In this document: positions 44,076-53,447 of the stretch, piece by piece
Layout of the letters: every line of letters starts with the position of its first letter
Position numbering within the stretch: position 1 is the first letter of the stretch
Assembly: GCA_030066905.1 (NCBI GenBank)
Contig: JASJAR010000010.1
Span: forward strand, 26,787-90,786
Direction of reading: 5' to 3'
Length of the DNA stretch: 64,000 nucleotides
From: Paracoccaceae bacterium
Lineage (GTDB): Bacteria; Pseudomonadota; Alphaproteobacteria; Rhodobacterales; Rhodobacteraceae
Position numbers and translations under genes: made by a program
Notes under the pieces: generated by a model
The model's database searches: none
What the model saw: only the letters and a program-made list of their open reading frames with translations
What the model was told of the DNA's origin: nothing

Positions 44076-44774
44076 ATGCTGCACGGCTACGGGCCTCTGC
44101 TGCTTGAAGGCTTGGCGATAACAATCGGTGTGTCGCTGGCGGCATTTATCGTGGCCTTTCTTCTGGGCCTGCTCGGAGCGTCCGCAAAGCTTTATGGCGG
44201 GCGGGTTCTGCGCGGCGTAGCCGAGGTCTATACCGTTGTAATCCGCGGTGTTCCCGAACTTGTGCTGATCCTGCTGATTTACTACGGCACACCCAGCCTG
44301 ATCCAATCGATGGTTCGGGCACTCGGGCCCGAAAGTCTTGCGCGATTTCGGGTCGACTTCGACCCGTTCACCGCTGGGGTTGCGACGCTTGGCCTGATCT
44401 ATGGGGCGTTCGCAACAGAGGTTTTTCGGGGCGCAATCCAATCCATTCCCAAAGGCCAGATCGAGGCGGGCTACGCCTATGGCATGAAGGGTCTGACCCT
44501 GACGCGCATGGTTATCTTCCCGCAAATGCTCAGGTTTGCAGTGTCCGGTCTGGGCAACGTCTGGCTGGTTCTGATCAAAGCCACGGCGCTGATTTCAGCG
44601 ATCCAGTTGGACGAACTGATGCGCTCGGCCGAGGTCGCATCGGCCAACACGCGTGAGCCCTTTACCTTCTATCTCGCGGCAGCGTTTTTGTATCTCGCCA
44701 TTACAATCGTGTCGCTCTTCGTCATCAAACGGACAGAGGTCTTTGCCTTCCGTGGAAACGAGGCAAAGGGCTGA
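44076..44774 (+). CDS. Amino-acid ABC transporter permease 1 (HisQ type)
   Basis: A 232-residue inner-membrane permease with five or six hydrophobic segments. The EAA loop that contacts the ATPase is IPKGQIEAGYAYGMKGLTLTRMVIFPQMLRFA. The short VIRGVPELVLILLIYYGTP motif is typical of the HisM/HisQ family. AGGAGGG precedes the ATG; the stop overlaps the next permease by one base. Confidence 0.92.
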   Translation: MLHGYGPLLLEGLAITIGVSLAAFIVAFLLGLLGASAKLYGGRVLRGVAEVYTVVIRGVPELVLILLIYYGTPSLIQSMVRALGPESLARFRVDFDPFTAGVATLGLIYGAFATEVFRGAIQSIPKGQIEAGYAYGMKGLTLTRMVIFPQMLRFAVSGLGNVWLVLIKATALISAIQLDELMRSAEVASANTREPFTFYLAAAFLYLAITIVSLFVIKRTEVFAFRGNEAKG

Positions 44775-45466
44775 TGGATTTCGAGTCTATCATCGAGGCT
44801 TTGCCGGACCTCGTGGATGGGATGTGGGTCACGCTGACCCTCACTTCGACAACTGTCGTTTTGGGCCTGTTTCTGGCCATCCCTTTGGCAATGGCACGTG
44901 CGAGCGGTCCAGCTTGGCTGAACGCGCCCATCTTCGCATACACGTTCTTCTTCCGCGGCACGCCGCTTTTGGTGCAGCTTTACCTCATCTACTACGGATC
45001 AGGCCAGTTTCGCGGTGCACTGGAAAGCATTGGCCTGTGGTGGTTCTTCCGCGATCCGTGGAACTGTGCACTATTGACGTTCACACTTTCCACGACCGCC
45101 TATGTGACAGAGATCATTCGAGGGGCCATTCTTGCCGTGCCAACGGGACAAAGGGAGGCTGCCAAAGCCTATGGAATGAGCCCATGGATGCGGATGCGCA
45201 TGGTGATTTTGCCGCAATCTTTCTCTTACGCGATCCCGACCTATACCAACGAAGTTGTGTTCCAGCTTCAGGCTACCGCGCTTGTGTCACTCATCACAAT
45301 CCAGGACATCACCGGCGCCGCGACGGTCCGGGCCAACCGGACTTTTGATCACTACGAACTTTATTTGACGGCGGCTGTATTCTATCTGGTATTGGTTTAT
45401 CTGCTGCTTTTCGGTCTTAAGCAGGTTGAGCGGCGTCTGACACGCCACATGATTGTCACCTCGTGA
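44774..45466 (+). CDS. Amino-acid ABC transporter permease 2 (HisM type)
   Basis: A 230-residue permease forming the heterodimer with its neighbour. It shows FFRGTPLLVQLYLIYYG and the EAA loop VPTGQREAAKAYGMSPWMRMRMVILPQSFSYAIP. A one-base overlap with the first permease and a 4-base overlap with the M20 gene indicate tight co-translation. Confidence 0.92.
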   Translation: MDFESIIEALPDLVDGMWVTLTLTSTTVVLGLFLAIPLAMARASGPAWLNAPIFAYTFFFRGTPLLVQLYLIYYGSGQFRGALESIGLWWFFRDPWNCALLTFTLSTTAYVTEIIRGAILAVPTGQREAAKAYGMSPWMRMRMVILPQSFSYAIPTYTNEVVFQLQATALVSLITIQDITGAATVRANRTFDHYELYLTAAVFYLVLVYLLLFGLKQVERRLTRHMIVTS

Positions 45467-46617
45467 TGCGGGCGCAGCGGGGCTTGAGGCAAGGGCAGCC
45501 TGAACTGGCAGCGGCCACAAAGGTTGCCATCGACGAGCTCTTTGCACTGATTGCCATGAACACCGTGTCGCGCGCGGGTGCGGATGACTGTCTTTCACAA
45601 ATCGCCATGCGCGTGGAAGACGAAGGCGCGTCAGTCTGGCTTTGCCCCTTCGACGGGGGGCGGAACCTAATCGCACATTTTGGCGACCGGCGGCCGGGCG
45701 GCCTTATGCTTGCAGGCCATGTGGATGTTGTGCCTGTCACGGGACAGAGTTGGGCATCAGATCCTTTTGAGCCCCGATCCGATCAGGGCAGGATTGTTGG
45801 GCGTGGGTCGACGGACATGAAGGGTTTCGTTGCGTGCTGTCTGGCATTGAACGACGAGATAAAAGCGACGTCGCGCTGTCGGCCAGTGACACTGTGCCTG
45901 ACCCCCGACGAGGAGACTGCATTTCGCGGCGCCAAAGCCTTGCCTGAGCAGCTGCGCGAACTTGACATAGTTCCGGGTGCGGCGATCGTTGGCGAACCAA
46001 CAGAGATGGAAATTGCCGTCCGGCACCCAGGCTTTCTGGATATGACGACCACGTTTCACGGAAAGGCAGCACATGCGTCTCGCAAAGATCTTGGTGTGAG
46101 CGCGATTCAGGCAGCTGCCGCGTTTGTGTCCCATCTTTACGAACTTGACGCGCAATATGCGGACGCAGGCGTTCAGTTCAGTGTCGGCGAAATGCGTGGT
46201 GGGAGCGCGCGAAACATCGTTGCCGAGAACTGCACACTCGACTGGGAAATCCGTCACACCTCGGCCGCGCTTGGGGAAGAGGTGAAGGTCGCGCTGGCAT
46301 CTTTTCAAAGTCCGAACTCAGCGCGAAGGTTCGACCAGCCCCTTGTGACCGTGCCAGGTCTGTCTATGAGCAAAGACGCATGCCCATCATGGCTGGCCAC
46401 CTGGATCGGAGACCGGGCCATGTCGTCAATGCCCTTCGCAACAGAGGCAGGAATTTATTATGGCGCTGGCATCCCAACTTTGGTCATGGGGCCAGGCAGC
46501 ATAGCGCAGGCCCATCGACCAGATGAATTCATTGAAATCAGCCAGCTTATGGCTTGTCTGAGTACGCTCTGTGGGCTCCTGCGCCACCTGTCTAAAGAGA
46601 CAACAGAGCGCGCATGA
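45463..46617 (+). CDS. M20-family deacylase (ArgE/acetylornithine-deacetylase-like)
   Basis: A 384-residue dizinc amidohydrolase. Ligands and catalytic residues are in LMLAGHVDVVP (His), GRGSTDMKGF (Asp), LTPDEETAFRG (catalytic Glu and ligand), VGEPTEME and AQAHRPDEFIE (final His). The overall pattern is ArgE: release of an acyl group from an N-acyl amino acid such as N-acetylornithine. Coupled to the ABC operon by a 4-bp overlap (GTG start), it may deacylate an imported N-acyl arginine or ornithine derivative. Substrate is inferred. Confidence 0.85.
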   Translation: MMRAQRGLRQGQPELAAATKVAIDELFALIAMNTVSRAGADDCLSQIAMRVEDEGASVWLCPFDGGRNLIAHFGDRRPGGLMLAGHVDVVPVTGQSWASDPFEPRSDQGRIVGRGSTDMKGFVACCLALNDEIKATSRCRPVTLCLTPDEETAFRGAKALPEQLRELDIVPGAAIVGEPTEMEIAVRHPGFLDMTTTFHGKAAHASRKDLGVSAIQAAAAFVSHLYELDAQYADAGVQFSVGEMRGGSARNIVAENCTLDWEIRHTSAALGEEVKVALASFQSPNSARRFDQPLVTVPGLSMSKDACPSWLATWIGDRAMSSMPFATEAGIYYGAGIPTLVMGPGSIAQAHRPDEFIEISQLMACLSTLCGLLRHLSKETTERA

Positions 46618-46631
46618 GGAAGCTCTTGATA

Positions 46632-46652
46632 ATTCCATATAATAGATTAAAA
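46632..46652 (+). promoter_or_regulatory. Candidate operator upstream of the catabolic operon (copy 2)
   Basis: Second copy of the motif at 42341-42361. It lies 39 bp before the first start codon of the nine-gene operon and in the only real gap (74 bp) between the M20 gene and that operon. A terminator was not seen there, so read-through is possible. Confidence 0.5.
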
Positions 46653-46691
46653 ATCCAAAAAAAGGAATAATCGCTGGGGGAGTTATCGCTC

Positions 46692-47057
46692 ATGTCGACG
46701 TTGGTTCTACTTGAAAAATTCGCTGCGGGCTGGAATGCCCACGACATTAATGCCCTGCTGGACTGCATGACTGATGACGGCGTGTTCTACGGTTCTGCGG
46801 GGGCAGAGCCTGACGGAGCCACGACCAAAGGCAAAGCAGAGCTGCGCGCGTCATACTCCGCACTTTGGCAGACATTTCCCGACGCGGCTTGGAACGATGT
46901 GCAGCACTTCATAGCGGGCGACCGCGCGGTGACCGAGTGGCGATTTACGGGCACCAAGGCGGACGGCAGCACGGTCAACGTGCGCGGCTGCGATGTTTTT
47001 GTGATCCGCGATGGCAAGATCGCGGTCAAAGACACCTTCCGCAAACAAGTCCTCTAA
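46692..47057 (+). CDS. SnoaL-like/NTF2-fold protein
   Basis: A 121-residue single-domain protein of the SnoaL-like (NTF2) fold: LEKFAAGWNAHDINALLDCMTDDGVFYG, then FPDAAWNDVQHFIAGDRAVTEWRFTGTKADGSTVNVRGCDVFVIRDGKI. Such proteins bind small hydrophobic or polar ligands and some are isomerases or aldol enzymes; the reaction here is unknown. It is the first gene of the arginine-derivative operon, with GGGGGAG upstream. Confidence 0.8.
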   Translation: MSTLVLLEKFAAGWNAHDINALLDCMTDDGVFYGSAGAEPDGATTKGKAELRASYSALWQTFPDAAWNDVQHFIAGDRAVTEWRFTGTKADGSTVNVRGCDVFVIRDGKIAVKDTFRKQVL

Positions 47058-47087
47058 AGCTTGGCGATTGAACGAAAGGATACTGGC

Positions 47088-48392
47088 ATGAGCAAACTGG
47101 TTTACACCGGCCTGAATGCAGGCAAGGGCACATCGTTCAAAGTGGTGGGCGGTGCGGGTGTCTACTTCCACCTTGAAGATGGTCGCAAGGTCCTCGATGG
47201 AAGCAACACCGGTGGCCCGCTGGGGCATCAGCACCCCGATATGATGGAAACGGTGGCGCGGGCGGCCGCCAATCCGATCATCAACGAAGGCTGGTTCTGG
47301 AAAGAACGCGAAGAAGCCGCGGAAGACGTGGTTAACATCTGCTTCGACGGCGATTCTGACTGGGTGGGTGGCGTGCGCTTTTTCCTCAGCGGCGGAGAGG
47401 CGAATGACCTCGCCATGTCGCTGGCGCAGTCGATCACCGGGCGGACGCCTTTGGCCACGCGCGTGCGGGCCTATCACGGGATGACCGGCATGTCGCAGCA
47501 TCTGACGGTGCAACCGCAGTGGCATGGCGGTCTCGCGGTTCAGAATGGCAAAGCCATGCCTGTGCCCGTAACAATCCCCATTCGGCAAATCCCTGAACCC
47601 ATGGGCGCCAAATACGGACGCATCACCGACAACCGCCCTCTGGCGGAACGTCTGGACGGTATCGAGGATACGCTATCAGACACGGCCTGCACGATCATCG
47701 ACTACACGCAGGGCGGTATCTATTACGACCCCACGTATCAGGATCGCGTGGCCGAGGCCGCGCGTAAGGCGGGATCACTCTGGATCGCCGATGAGGTCGT
47801 CACCGGAACCGGTCGCGTTGGTCGGATGTTTGCGTTCCAGGGCGCGGCGTCGCGCCCTGACATCGTGACAATGGGCAAGGGGCTGGCGGGCGGTTCATCG
47901 CCTGTCGGTGCTGTCGTTCTGTCCAAGGATATCATCGATATGATGGAGGACAAAAGCTGGCAGACCTATTCCACCTTCAGGGGTCATTCCCTGACAGTCG
48001 CCTGCATTCGGACTTACCTTAAGGTGCTGCGCCGCGACAACCTGATTGCACGGGTCAATCACCTGGAAGGGATCATGGAACGCCGCCTGCTAGAGATCGC
48101 CGAGAAGCATCCCAGCGTTTCGCGCGTGGATGGGAACGGGCTTCACTGGACAGTTGAACTGCACGGACCAGACTGGCGTACGTGGGAAAACAACACTGGC
48201 GAGGCACCAATCGCCTCCAAGGTTTCGGCGCGGGCGTTGGAGGCTGGAGCGCTGATCGGAACCAGCGGTGAACAGATTTCCTTGTTCATCGCGCCGTCAT
48301 TTGTCATCTCTGACAGCGAGCTGCACGGCATTCTGGACGCGCTCGACTACGGCCTGGAGATTGCCGACGAAGAGCACGCGAAAGCCGCATGA
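47088..48392 (+). CDS. Class III pyridoxal-phosphate aminotransferase
   Basis: A 434-residue PLP enzyme. The Schiff-base Lys is in DIVTMGKGLAGG near residue 265, preceded by LWIADEVVTGTGRVG (the Asp that binds the pyridine nitrogen). The first part has GSNTGGPLGHQHPDMME. It is like omega-amino acid:pyruvate or GABA aminotransferases and glutamate-1-semialdehyde aminomutases. In this operon, removal of the amino group of GABA formed by the ureohydrolase is the simplest role. A different omega-amine substrate is possible. 30 bp after the SnoaL gene; 4-bp overlap with the next. Confidence 0.85.
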   Translation: MSKLVYTGLNAGKGTSFKVVGGAGVYFHLEDGRKVLDGSNTGGPLGHQHPDMMETVARAAANPIINEGWFWKEREEAAEDVVNICFDGDSDWVGGVRFFLSGGEANDLAMSLAQSITGRTPLATRVRAYHGMTGMSQHLTVQPQWHGGLAVQNGKAMPVPVTIPIRQIPEPMGAKYGRITDNRPLAERLDGIEDTLSDTACTIIDYTQGGIYYDPTYQDRVAEAARKAGSLWIADEVVTGTGRVGRMFAFQGAASRPDIVTMGKGLAGGSSPVGAVVLSKDIIDMMEDKSWQTYSTFRGHSLTVACIRTYLKVLRRDNLIARVNHLEGIMERRLLEIAEKHPSVSRVDGNGLHWTVELHGPDWRTWENNTGEAPIASKVSARALEAGALIGTSGEQISLFIAPSFVISDSELHGILDALDYGLEIADEEHAKAA

Positions 48393-49657
48393 CGCAGGCG
48401 CTTCGCATCGACAAGGACAGGCTTTGGGCGAGCCTCATGGAGCACGCCCAAATTGGTGCCCGTTCAGACGGTGGGATAAACCGCGAAGCGCTGACGCCCG
48501 AGGACCGGCAGGGCCGCGATCTGTTCGCGAGCTGGTGCCGCGAGCTCGACATGGATGTTGCGGTGGACGCGCTTGGCAATATGTTCGCCACCTATGGAGG
48601 GACCGACAGCGATCTCCTGCCCGTCGCGATTGGGAGCCATTTGGACACGCAGCCTTTTGGCGGCAAGTTCGACGGCGTGCTTGGGGTTCTTGCCGGTCTG
48701 GAGATCATTCGCACCTTGCACGATGCTGGGAAACGGACCGCACACCCGATTTGCATTGTGAATTGGACCAGCGAAGAAGGCAGCCGGTTCGTCCCGTCCA
48801 TGGCGGCCAGCGGCGTCTATTCTGATGTCTTCTCGATGGCTGAGGCCCGCACCTGGAAGGACCGGGAAGGCATCGGATTTATCGAGGCTTTGAAGGCAAT
48901 AGACTACGAGGGCGCCGAGCCTGTTGGGCAGCGCAAGTTTGCGGCTTTCCTGGAATTGCACATCGAACAGGGCCCTGTGCTGGAACGCGCCGGCAAGCAG
49001 GTTGGCATTGTGACCGGGGCTCAGGCGATGAGCTTTAACAACGTCACTATTCGCGGTCGAGAGTCACACGCCGGGACAACACCGATGGATATGCGCCTTG
49101 ATCCGGTCGCGGCATTCACCCGGATCGCGGCGGCCTGCTACGAGAAAGCCTACGCCGTTGCCGCTGGACGCTTCACAGTCGGCTTGATCGAAACCATCCC
49201 GGCCTCTCACAGCACAATCCCGCATCAAGTGAATTTCACTTTGGACCTGCGCCACCCCAGCGAGAGTGTTCTTGGCGAGATGAAAGACGTCTACGAGGCC
49301 GCCGCCGACCGCGAACGCGCGAGTGGATATGAAATCTCGCGCGAGGAATTTGGCGCTTCACCGGAACTGGCCTTTGACGCGAACTGCATCGCGGCCATTC
49401 GAGATGGGGTGGAAACCTGCGGATACGACGCGATGAACCTGGTCAGCGGCGCCGGGCATGATGCAGTCTACGTCGCCAGAGTTTGCCCGACCGCTATGAT
49501 ATTCACACCCTGCAAGGACGGGATCAGCCACAACCCGGCGGAATCCATCACGCCTGAAGAGGCCGAGGCCGGAACGAACGTTCTGCTTCAGGCCACACTT
49601 TCACTTGCCAACGCGCAAGCAGAACAGAAGCCCGGTCGCATAGCCGCAAAAAAATAA
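48389..49657 (+). CDS. Zn-dependent amidohydrolase, N-carbamoyl-L-amino-acid hydrolase/AllC family
   Basis: A 422-residue M20-fold hydrolase of the HyuC/AllC branch. Metal sites: IGSHLDTQPFGGKFDGVLG, NWTSEEGSRFVPSM, LELHIEQGPVLE, and the C-terminal GAGHDAVYV...CKDGISHNPAE. Relatives split N-carbamoyl amino acids, ureidopropionate or allantoate. In this operon the substrate might be an N-carbamoyl or formimidoyl intermediate of guanidino-compound breakdown, which is inference. ATGA overlap with the aminotransferase. Confidence 0.87.
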   Translation: MTQALRIDKDRLWASLMEHAQIGARSDGGINREALTPEDRQGRDLFASWCRELDMDVAVDALGNMFATYGGTDSDLLPVAIGSHLDTQPFGGKFDGVLGVLAGLEIIRTLHDAGKRTAHPICIVNWTSEEGSRFVPSMAASGVYSDVFSMAEARTWKDREGIGFIEALKAIDYEGAEPVGQRKFAAFLELHIEQGPVLERAGKQVGIVTGAQAMSFNNVTIRGRESHAGTTPMDMRLDPVAAFTRIAAACYEKAYAVAAGRFTVGLIETIPASHSTIPHQVNFTLDLRHPSESVLGEMKDVYEAAADRERASGYEISREEFGASPELAFDANCIAAIRDGVETCGYDAMNLVSGAGHDAVYVARVCPTAMIFTPCKDGISHNPAESITPEEAEAGTNVLLQATLSLANAQAEQKPGRIAAKK

Positions 49658-49666
49658 GGAAATGAT

Positions 49667-50620
49667 ATGGTGAACCCAAAATATGAACCGGTTGATGCGG
49701 CGAAAGTTGCGCGTTTTTCGGATGTCGCGACCTTTCTGCGGACGCAGCGTGTCGAGATGAACGAAGAGATCGATATTGGTTTGGTGGGTGTACCGTTCGA
49801 CATCGGTCTGAACTATCGCGGCGGCCCGCGAGAGGCCCCCGGTGCGGTGCGTCAGGCCAGCCGCATCATCCGAAAAGCGCATCCAACCTCCGACATTCAG
49901 CCCTACAAACTTTGCAATATCGCCGACTTGGGCGACGCGCCGGTCAACCCGCTCAACAAGGATGAGAGCATTGAGACCATCGAGAAGTTTTTTGCCGACC
50001 TGACAGCACTCAAAATCCGTCCCATCGCCGTCGGCGGCGACCACACGATCCCGACACCCATTCTGCGTGGTTTGGCGCGCGAGGAACCTGTCGGCATCCT
50101 GCAAATCGACAGCCACGCCGATACGCTTGACGAGCTTTGTGGGACCAAAGTCAATCACGCGACCTTCATGCGCCGCGGGTTGGAAGAAGGGCTGATCGAT
50201 CCGAAGCGGGTTGTGCAACTCGGCCTGCGCGGCACACGCTTTAGCCCGGATGATATCGCATTCGGTTATGAGGCGGGCTTCACCATTATCACGTTCGACG
50301 AATACGAAGAGATGGGACGTGCCGCCGCCATCAAGAAAGTCCATGAGGTGCTCGGAACCGGGCGCACCTACATGACCATCGACATCGATGGTCTCGACCC
50401 CGCGTTCTGCCCTGGCACGCCCGTCCCTGAAATCGGTGGCCTCACGCCACGCGATGTGCAGGTCATCATCCGTTCGCTACAGGGTGTGGATCTGGTCGGG
50501 GCCGACATCTCGGAAGTGGCGCCGTGCTATGATCCCACTGGCGTGACCTCGATCACCGCGGCGAATTTCATGTTCGAACTGTTGTGTATCATTTCAGACG
50601 CCATCGCGAGCCAAGTCTGA
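49667..50620 (+). CDS. gbuA: Agmatinase-family ureohydrolase, probable guanidinobutyrase
   Basis: A 317-residue binuclear Mn enzyme that would hydrolyse 4-guanidinobutyrate to GABA and urea. All ligand motifs are present: AVGGDHTIPTPILRGL, ILQIDSHADTLDE, and TIDIDGLDPAFCPGTPVPE. Agmatinase, guanidinobutyrase and guanidinopropionase share these motifs, so specificity is inferred from the neighbouring AruH/AruI/aldehyde-dehydrogenase genes, whose route ends in 4-guanidinobutyrate. GGAAATG precedes the ATG; the next gene starts 2 bp after the stop. Confidence 0.8.
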   Translation: MVNPKYEPVDAAKVARFSDVATFLRTQRVEMNEEIDIGLVGVPFDIGLNYRGGPREAPGAVRQASRIIRKAHPTSDIQPYKLCNIADLGDAPVNPLNKDESIETIEKFFADLTALKIRPIAVGGDHTIPTPILRGLAREEPVGILQIDSHADTLDELCGTKVNHATFMRRGLEEGLIDPKRVVQLGLRGTRFSPDDIAFGYEAGFTIITFDEYEEMGRAAAIKKVHEVLGTGRTYMTIDIDGLDPAFCPGTPVPEIGGLTPRDVQVIIRSLQGVDLVGADISEVAPCYDPTGVTSITAANFMFELLCIISDAIASQV

Positions 50621-50622
50621 AC

Positions 50623-51798
50623 ATGGCCAGCACCTCTTCCCTGATTGACAGGATCTCAGGCCCTGCGGCCGAGGCCTGGGCGGTGGGCGATGATGCCTAT
50701 GAGCGAATGCGCAACGGGCAAGACATCATCCACCTCGGCGTGGGTGACCCGGATTTGGACACTCCCGCCAATATCCGGGCCGCTCTCGTCGAAGCGTTGG
50801 AGGCAGGCAAAACGCATTACGCACCCTTGGCTGGGGAACCAGCACTTAGAGAGGAAATCGCATCGCACGGGAGCAACCTTTACGGCGGCACACTCAAAGC
50901 TAGCCAGGTCGCTGTTCAGTCTGGTGCGCAAGGGGCTCTGTTTTCGGTCTTTCTGACTATTGCAGGAACCGGGGACGAGGTGATCGTGCTTGAGCCATCT
51001 TACGCCACCTATCCGGCTGTGGTGCAGGCAGGCGGGGCCAAGATGGTTTCGGTTATCCTGGACAGGGAGGCGGGGTATCAATTGAATCTAGCGCGGATCG
51101 CGGCGGCGATTACGAAAAAGACCGTCGCAATCCTTGTGAATTCACCAGGTAATCCATCTGGTGTTGTGTTCGCGCAAGAGGACATGAACGCGCTTGCTAG
51201 GATGTGCATGGAACGTGACATCTGGCTTGTCTCAGACGAGGTCTATTGGTCACTCAGCTACGATCGTGAACACAGCTCGCCCTATCGTCAGATCGAGACG
51301 CGCGACCATGTGATTGTGATCAACAGCCTGTCGAAATCCCACGCTATGACCGGTTGGCGCATCGGGTGGGCCATTGCACCGGAACCTATCATTGATGCGC
51401 TGACCGATCTTGCTCAGCCGCAATATTTCGGGATCAACCAGTTTGTACAGGAAGCCGCCTTAACCGCACTGCAAGATGCGGAAGCGCCTCGGGAGATTTT
51501 TCAGGTCTTCAAAGCGCGCAGAGATGCTTTTGCCGCGGCATTGAGATCAAGCAACGTGCTGAGCTTCGCGGAGCCGCAAGGCGGTATGTTTCTTCTGATC
51601 GATGTGTCCGCAACGGGTCTCGACGGCAAGGCCTTTGCGGAGCAGTTGCTTGACGCGGAAAACGTGGCTGTTGTGCCGGGGTTCGGCTTTGGTGCTTCGA
51701 TGCGCAACACGGTGCGCGTCGGATTCTTGTCAGACGTGCCCGTGCTGGAGGACGCGGCCCGACGAATCGTACGCTTTGCGGAAGGAACCGCGCGATGA
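50623..51798 (+). CDS. aruH: Class I aminotransferase, probable arginine:pyruvate transaminase
   Basis: A 391-residue PLP-dependent aminotransferase. The Schiff-base Lys is in VINSLSKSHAMTGWRIGWAI, with ILVNSPGNPSGVVF and the C-terminal NTVRVGFLSD (Arg that binds the carboxylate). By position directly before a 2-ketoarginine-decarboxylase-like gene, I infer AruH: arginine plus pyruvate to 2-ketoarginine plus alanine. Other 2-oxo acid acceptors are possible. 4-bp overlap with the next gene. Confidence 0.78.
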   Translation: MASTSSLIDRISGPAAEAWAVGDDAYERMRNGQDIIHLGVGDPDLDTPANIRAALVEALEAGKTHYAPLAGEPALREEIASHGSNLYGGTLKASQVAVQSGAQGALFSVFLTIAGTGDEVIVLEPSYATYPAVVQAGGAKMVSVILDREAGYQLNLARIAAAITKKTVAILVNSPGNPSGVVFAQEDMNALARMCMERDIWLVSDEVYWSLSYDREHSSPYRQIETRDHVIVINSLSKSHAMTGWRIGWAIAPEPIIDALTDLAQPQYFGINQFVQEAALTALQDAEAPREIFQVFKARRDAFAAALRSSNVLSFAEPQGGMFLLIDVSATGLDGKAFAEQLLDAENVAVVPGFGFGASMRNTVRVGFLSDVPVLEDAARRIVRFAEGTAR

Positions 51799-53447
51799 CC
51801 GACCGAAGCTGCGGTGAACAGATCCCCTATCTTCTGCGCGATTACGGTGTGGACACGGTGTTCGGCATGCCGGGCGTCCACTCGCTGGAATTCTATCGCA
51901 CCCTGGAGGACGCGGGCGTGCGTCATATCGGGGTACGCCATGAACAGGGTGCGGGGTTTATGGCCGATGGATATGCCCGCGCGGCCCGTCGGCCCGGCGT
52001 GGCCATGATCATCTCGGGTCCCGGTGTCACGAACGCCTCGACCGCGATTGGCCAGGCCTATTCCGACAGCGTTCCGGTTCTCTTGCTGACCGCGGCCATC
52101 TCGACTGAGGACGAGGGAATGGGCCGGGGCATGCTGCACGAGATCACGGATCAGAGGGGGCTGAGCGCGCCGATTACGGGCCTCAGCGCCATGGCCTATC
52201 GCGCCGCCCAAGTGCCACAGCATTTCGCGCGCGCCTTCGCCCGGTTTGGGGCAGAGCGCCCACGGCCTGTGCATATTTCGGTACCCATCGACGTGCTGGA
52301 AGACCCATTGCCCAAGGCGCAGGCGGTGACCTCTTTGCCGCAAGCACCGGGTGCGGACCCCGCGCGCATTGCCGAAATCGCCGACCTCCTGCGCGGTGCC
52401 ACACGACCGGTAATCCTGGCTGGGGGCGGCGCCGTTCATGCCAGTGCTGCGCTGACGCAGCTTGTGGAAATGACTGGGGCGGTCTTTGTTACGACGGTCG
52501 CCGGCAAAGGGATCTTGCCAGAGAGCCACCCCAACTCCTTGGGGTCGACACTCCAGCGTTTGCCCACTTGCGGCGAGATCGCGGAAGCGGATCTGGTCAT
52601 TGCCTTCGGGACAGAGATCAGCGAGCCCGATCTTTATGTCACGGCAGATGTAGAAGCCTCCGGTGATGTCGATCCCGCGCTATTGGAACCCAAACTGGCA
52701 ATGAAGGGCAAATTCGTTCGCGTCGACATCGACGCGGACGTGCTGATCCGGGACTACGATCCCGACATCACGCTTTTGGCGGATGCAAGATTGGCTGCTG
52801 AGGGGATTGTAGCCGCACTTGGTGAGTATTCCTTCGCATCTGCTGACCCGTCTGCCCGCGTTGCTGCCATGAAGGCGGCCAATCACGCGACGTTGTCGCC
52901 GCTGGAACAGGCCCATGACAAAGTGCTGACCGCGGTCCGTGCGGGCTTGCCGGCAAACGCGTTGGTTTACGCGGATATGACCCAAATCGGCTATACGGGC
53001 TGCGTGACCTTCCCGGTTGAGCAGCCAGCCTGTTGGCACTTTCCGATGGGGTTTGGCACACTCGGCTACGCGCTCCCGGCCGCGATCGGCGGTCAGATCG
53101 CTTGTCCTGACCGTGCCGTGGCGGTGGTTATGGGAGATGGCGGCTTTCAGTTCACCCTCGCCGAGCTCGCGACTGTAGTCGAACAGCGTCTGCCGATCCC
53201 GATCATTCTATGGGACAATGACGCGTTGGGCGAGATCGCAGATTTCATGAAAGCCCGGCAAATTCCGCAGATAGATGTCTATCCTGAAAATCCCGATTTC
53301 GAAGCAATGGCAGGAGCTTACCGCGCGGGATACGTGACGGTTACCTCTGCCGAAGCTCTTACCAGCGCTGTCAAAGCGGCGTTGACCGCCGACAGGCCAA
53401 CCATAATCCATCTCGCCCAGGGCCATTGGACGGACGAGGATGCCTGA
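51795..53447 (+). CDS. aruI: ThDP-dependent decarboxylase, probable 2-ketoarginine decarboxylase
   Basis: A 550-residue thiamine-diphosphate enzyme of the acetolactate-synthase-like fold. Catalytic Glu in IGVRHEQGAGFMADGYARA near residue 51; ThDP motif GDGGFQFTLAELATVVEQ to ILWDND near residue 440. The opening DYGVDTVFGMPGVHSLEFYR agrees with AruI (5-guanidino-2-oxopentanoate decarboxylase) rather than with anabolic acetolactate synthase. It would produce 4-guanidinobutyraldehyde and CO2. The gene overlaps its neighbours by 4 and 8 bp. Confidence 0.82.
   Translation: MTDRSCGEQIPYLLRDYGVDTVFGMPGVHSLEFYRTLEDAGVRHIGVRHEQGAGFMADGYARAARRPGVAMIISGPGVTNASTAIGQAYSDSVPVLLLTAAISTEDEGMGRGMLHEITDQRGLSAPITGLSAMAYRAAQVPQHFARAFARFGAERPRPVHISVPIDVLEDPLPKAQAVTSLPQAPGADPARIAEIADLLRGATRPVILAGGGAVHASAALTQLVEMTGAVFVTTVAGKGILPESHPNSLGSTLQRLPTCGEIAEADLVIAFGTEISEPDLYVTADVEASGDVDPALLEPKLAMKGKFVRVDIDADVLIRDYDPDITLLADARLAAEGIVAALGEYSFASADPSARVAAMKAANHATLSPLEQAHDKVLTAVRAGLPANALVYADMTQIGYTGCVTFPVEQPACWHFPMGFGTLGYALPAAIGGQIACPDRAVAVVMGDGGFQFTLAELATVVEQRLPIPIILWDNDALGEIADFMKARQIPQIDVYPENPDFEAMAGAYRAGYVTVTSAEALTSAVKAALTADRPTIIHLAQGHWTDEDA

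Noticed and set aside
51795..53447. Acetolactate synthase large subunit
   Set aside because: The fold is the same, but there is no small subunit gene next to it, the N-terminal block resembles 2-ketoarginine decarboxylase, and the aminotransferase/ALDH/ureohydrolase context fits catabolism.
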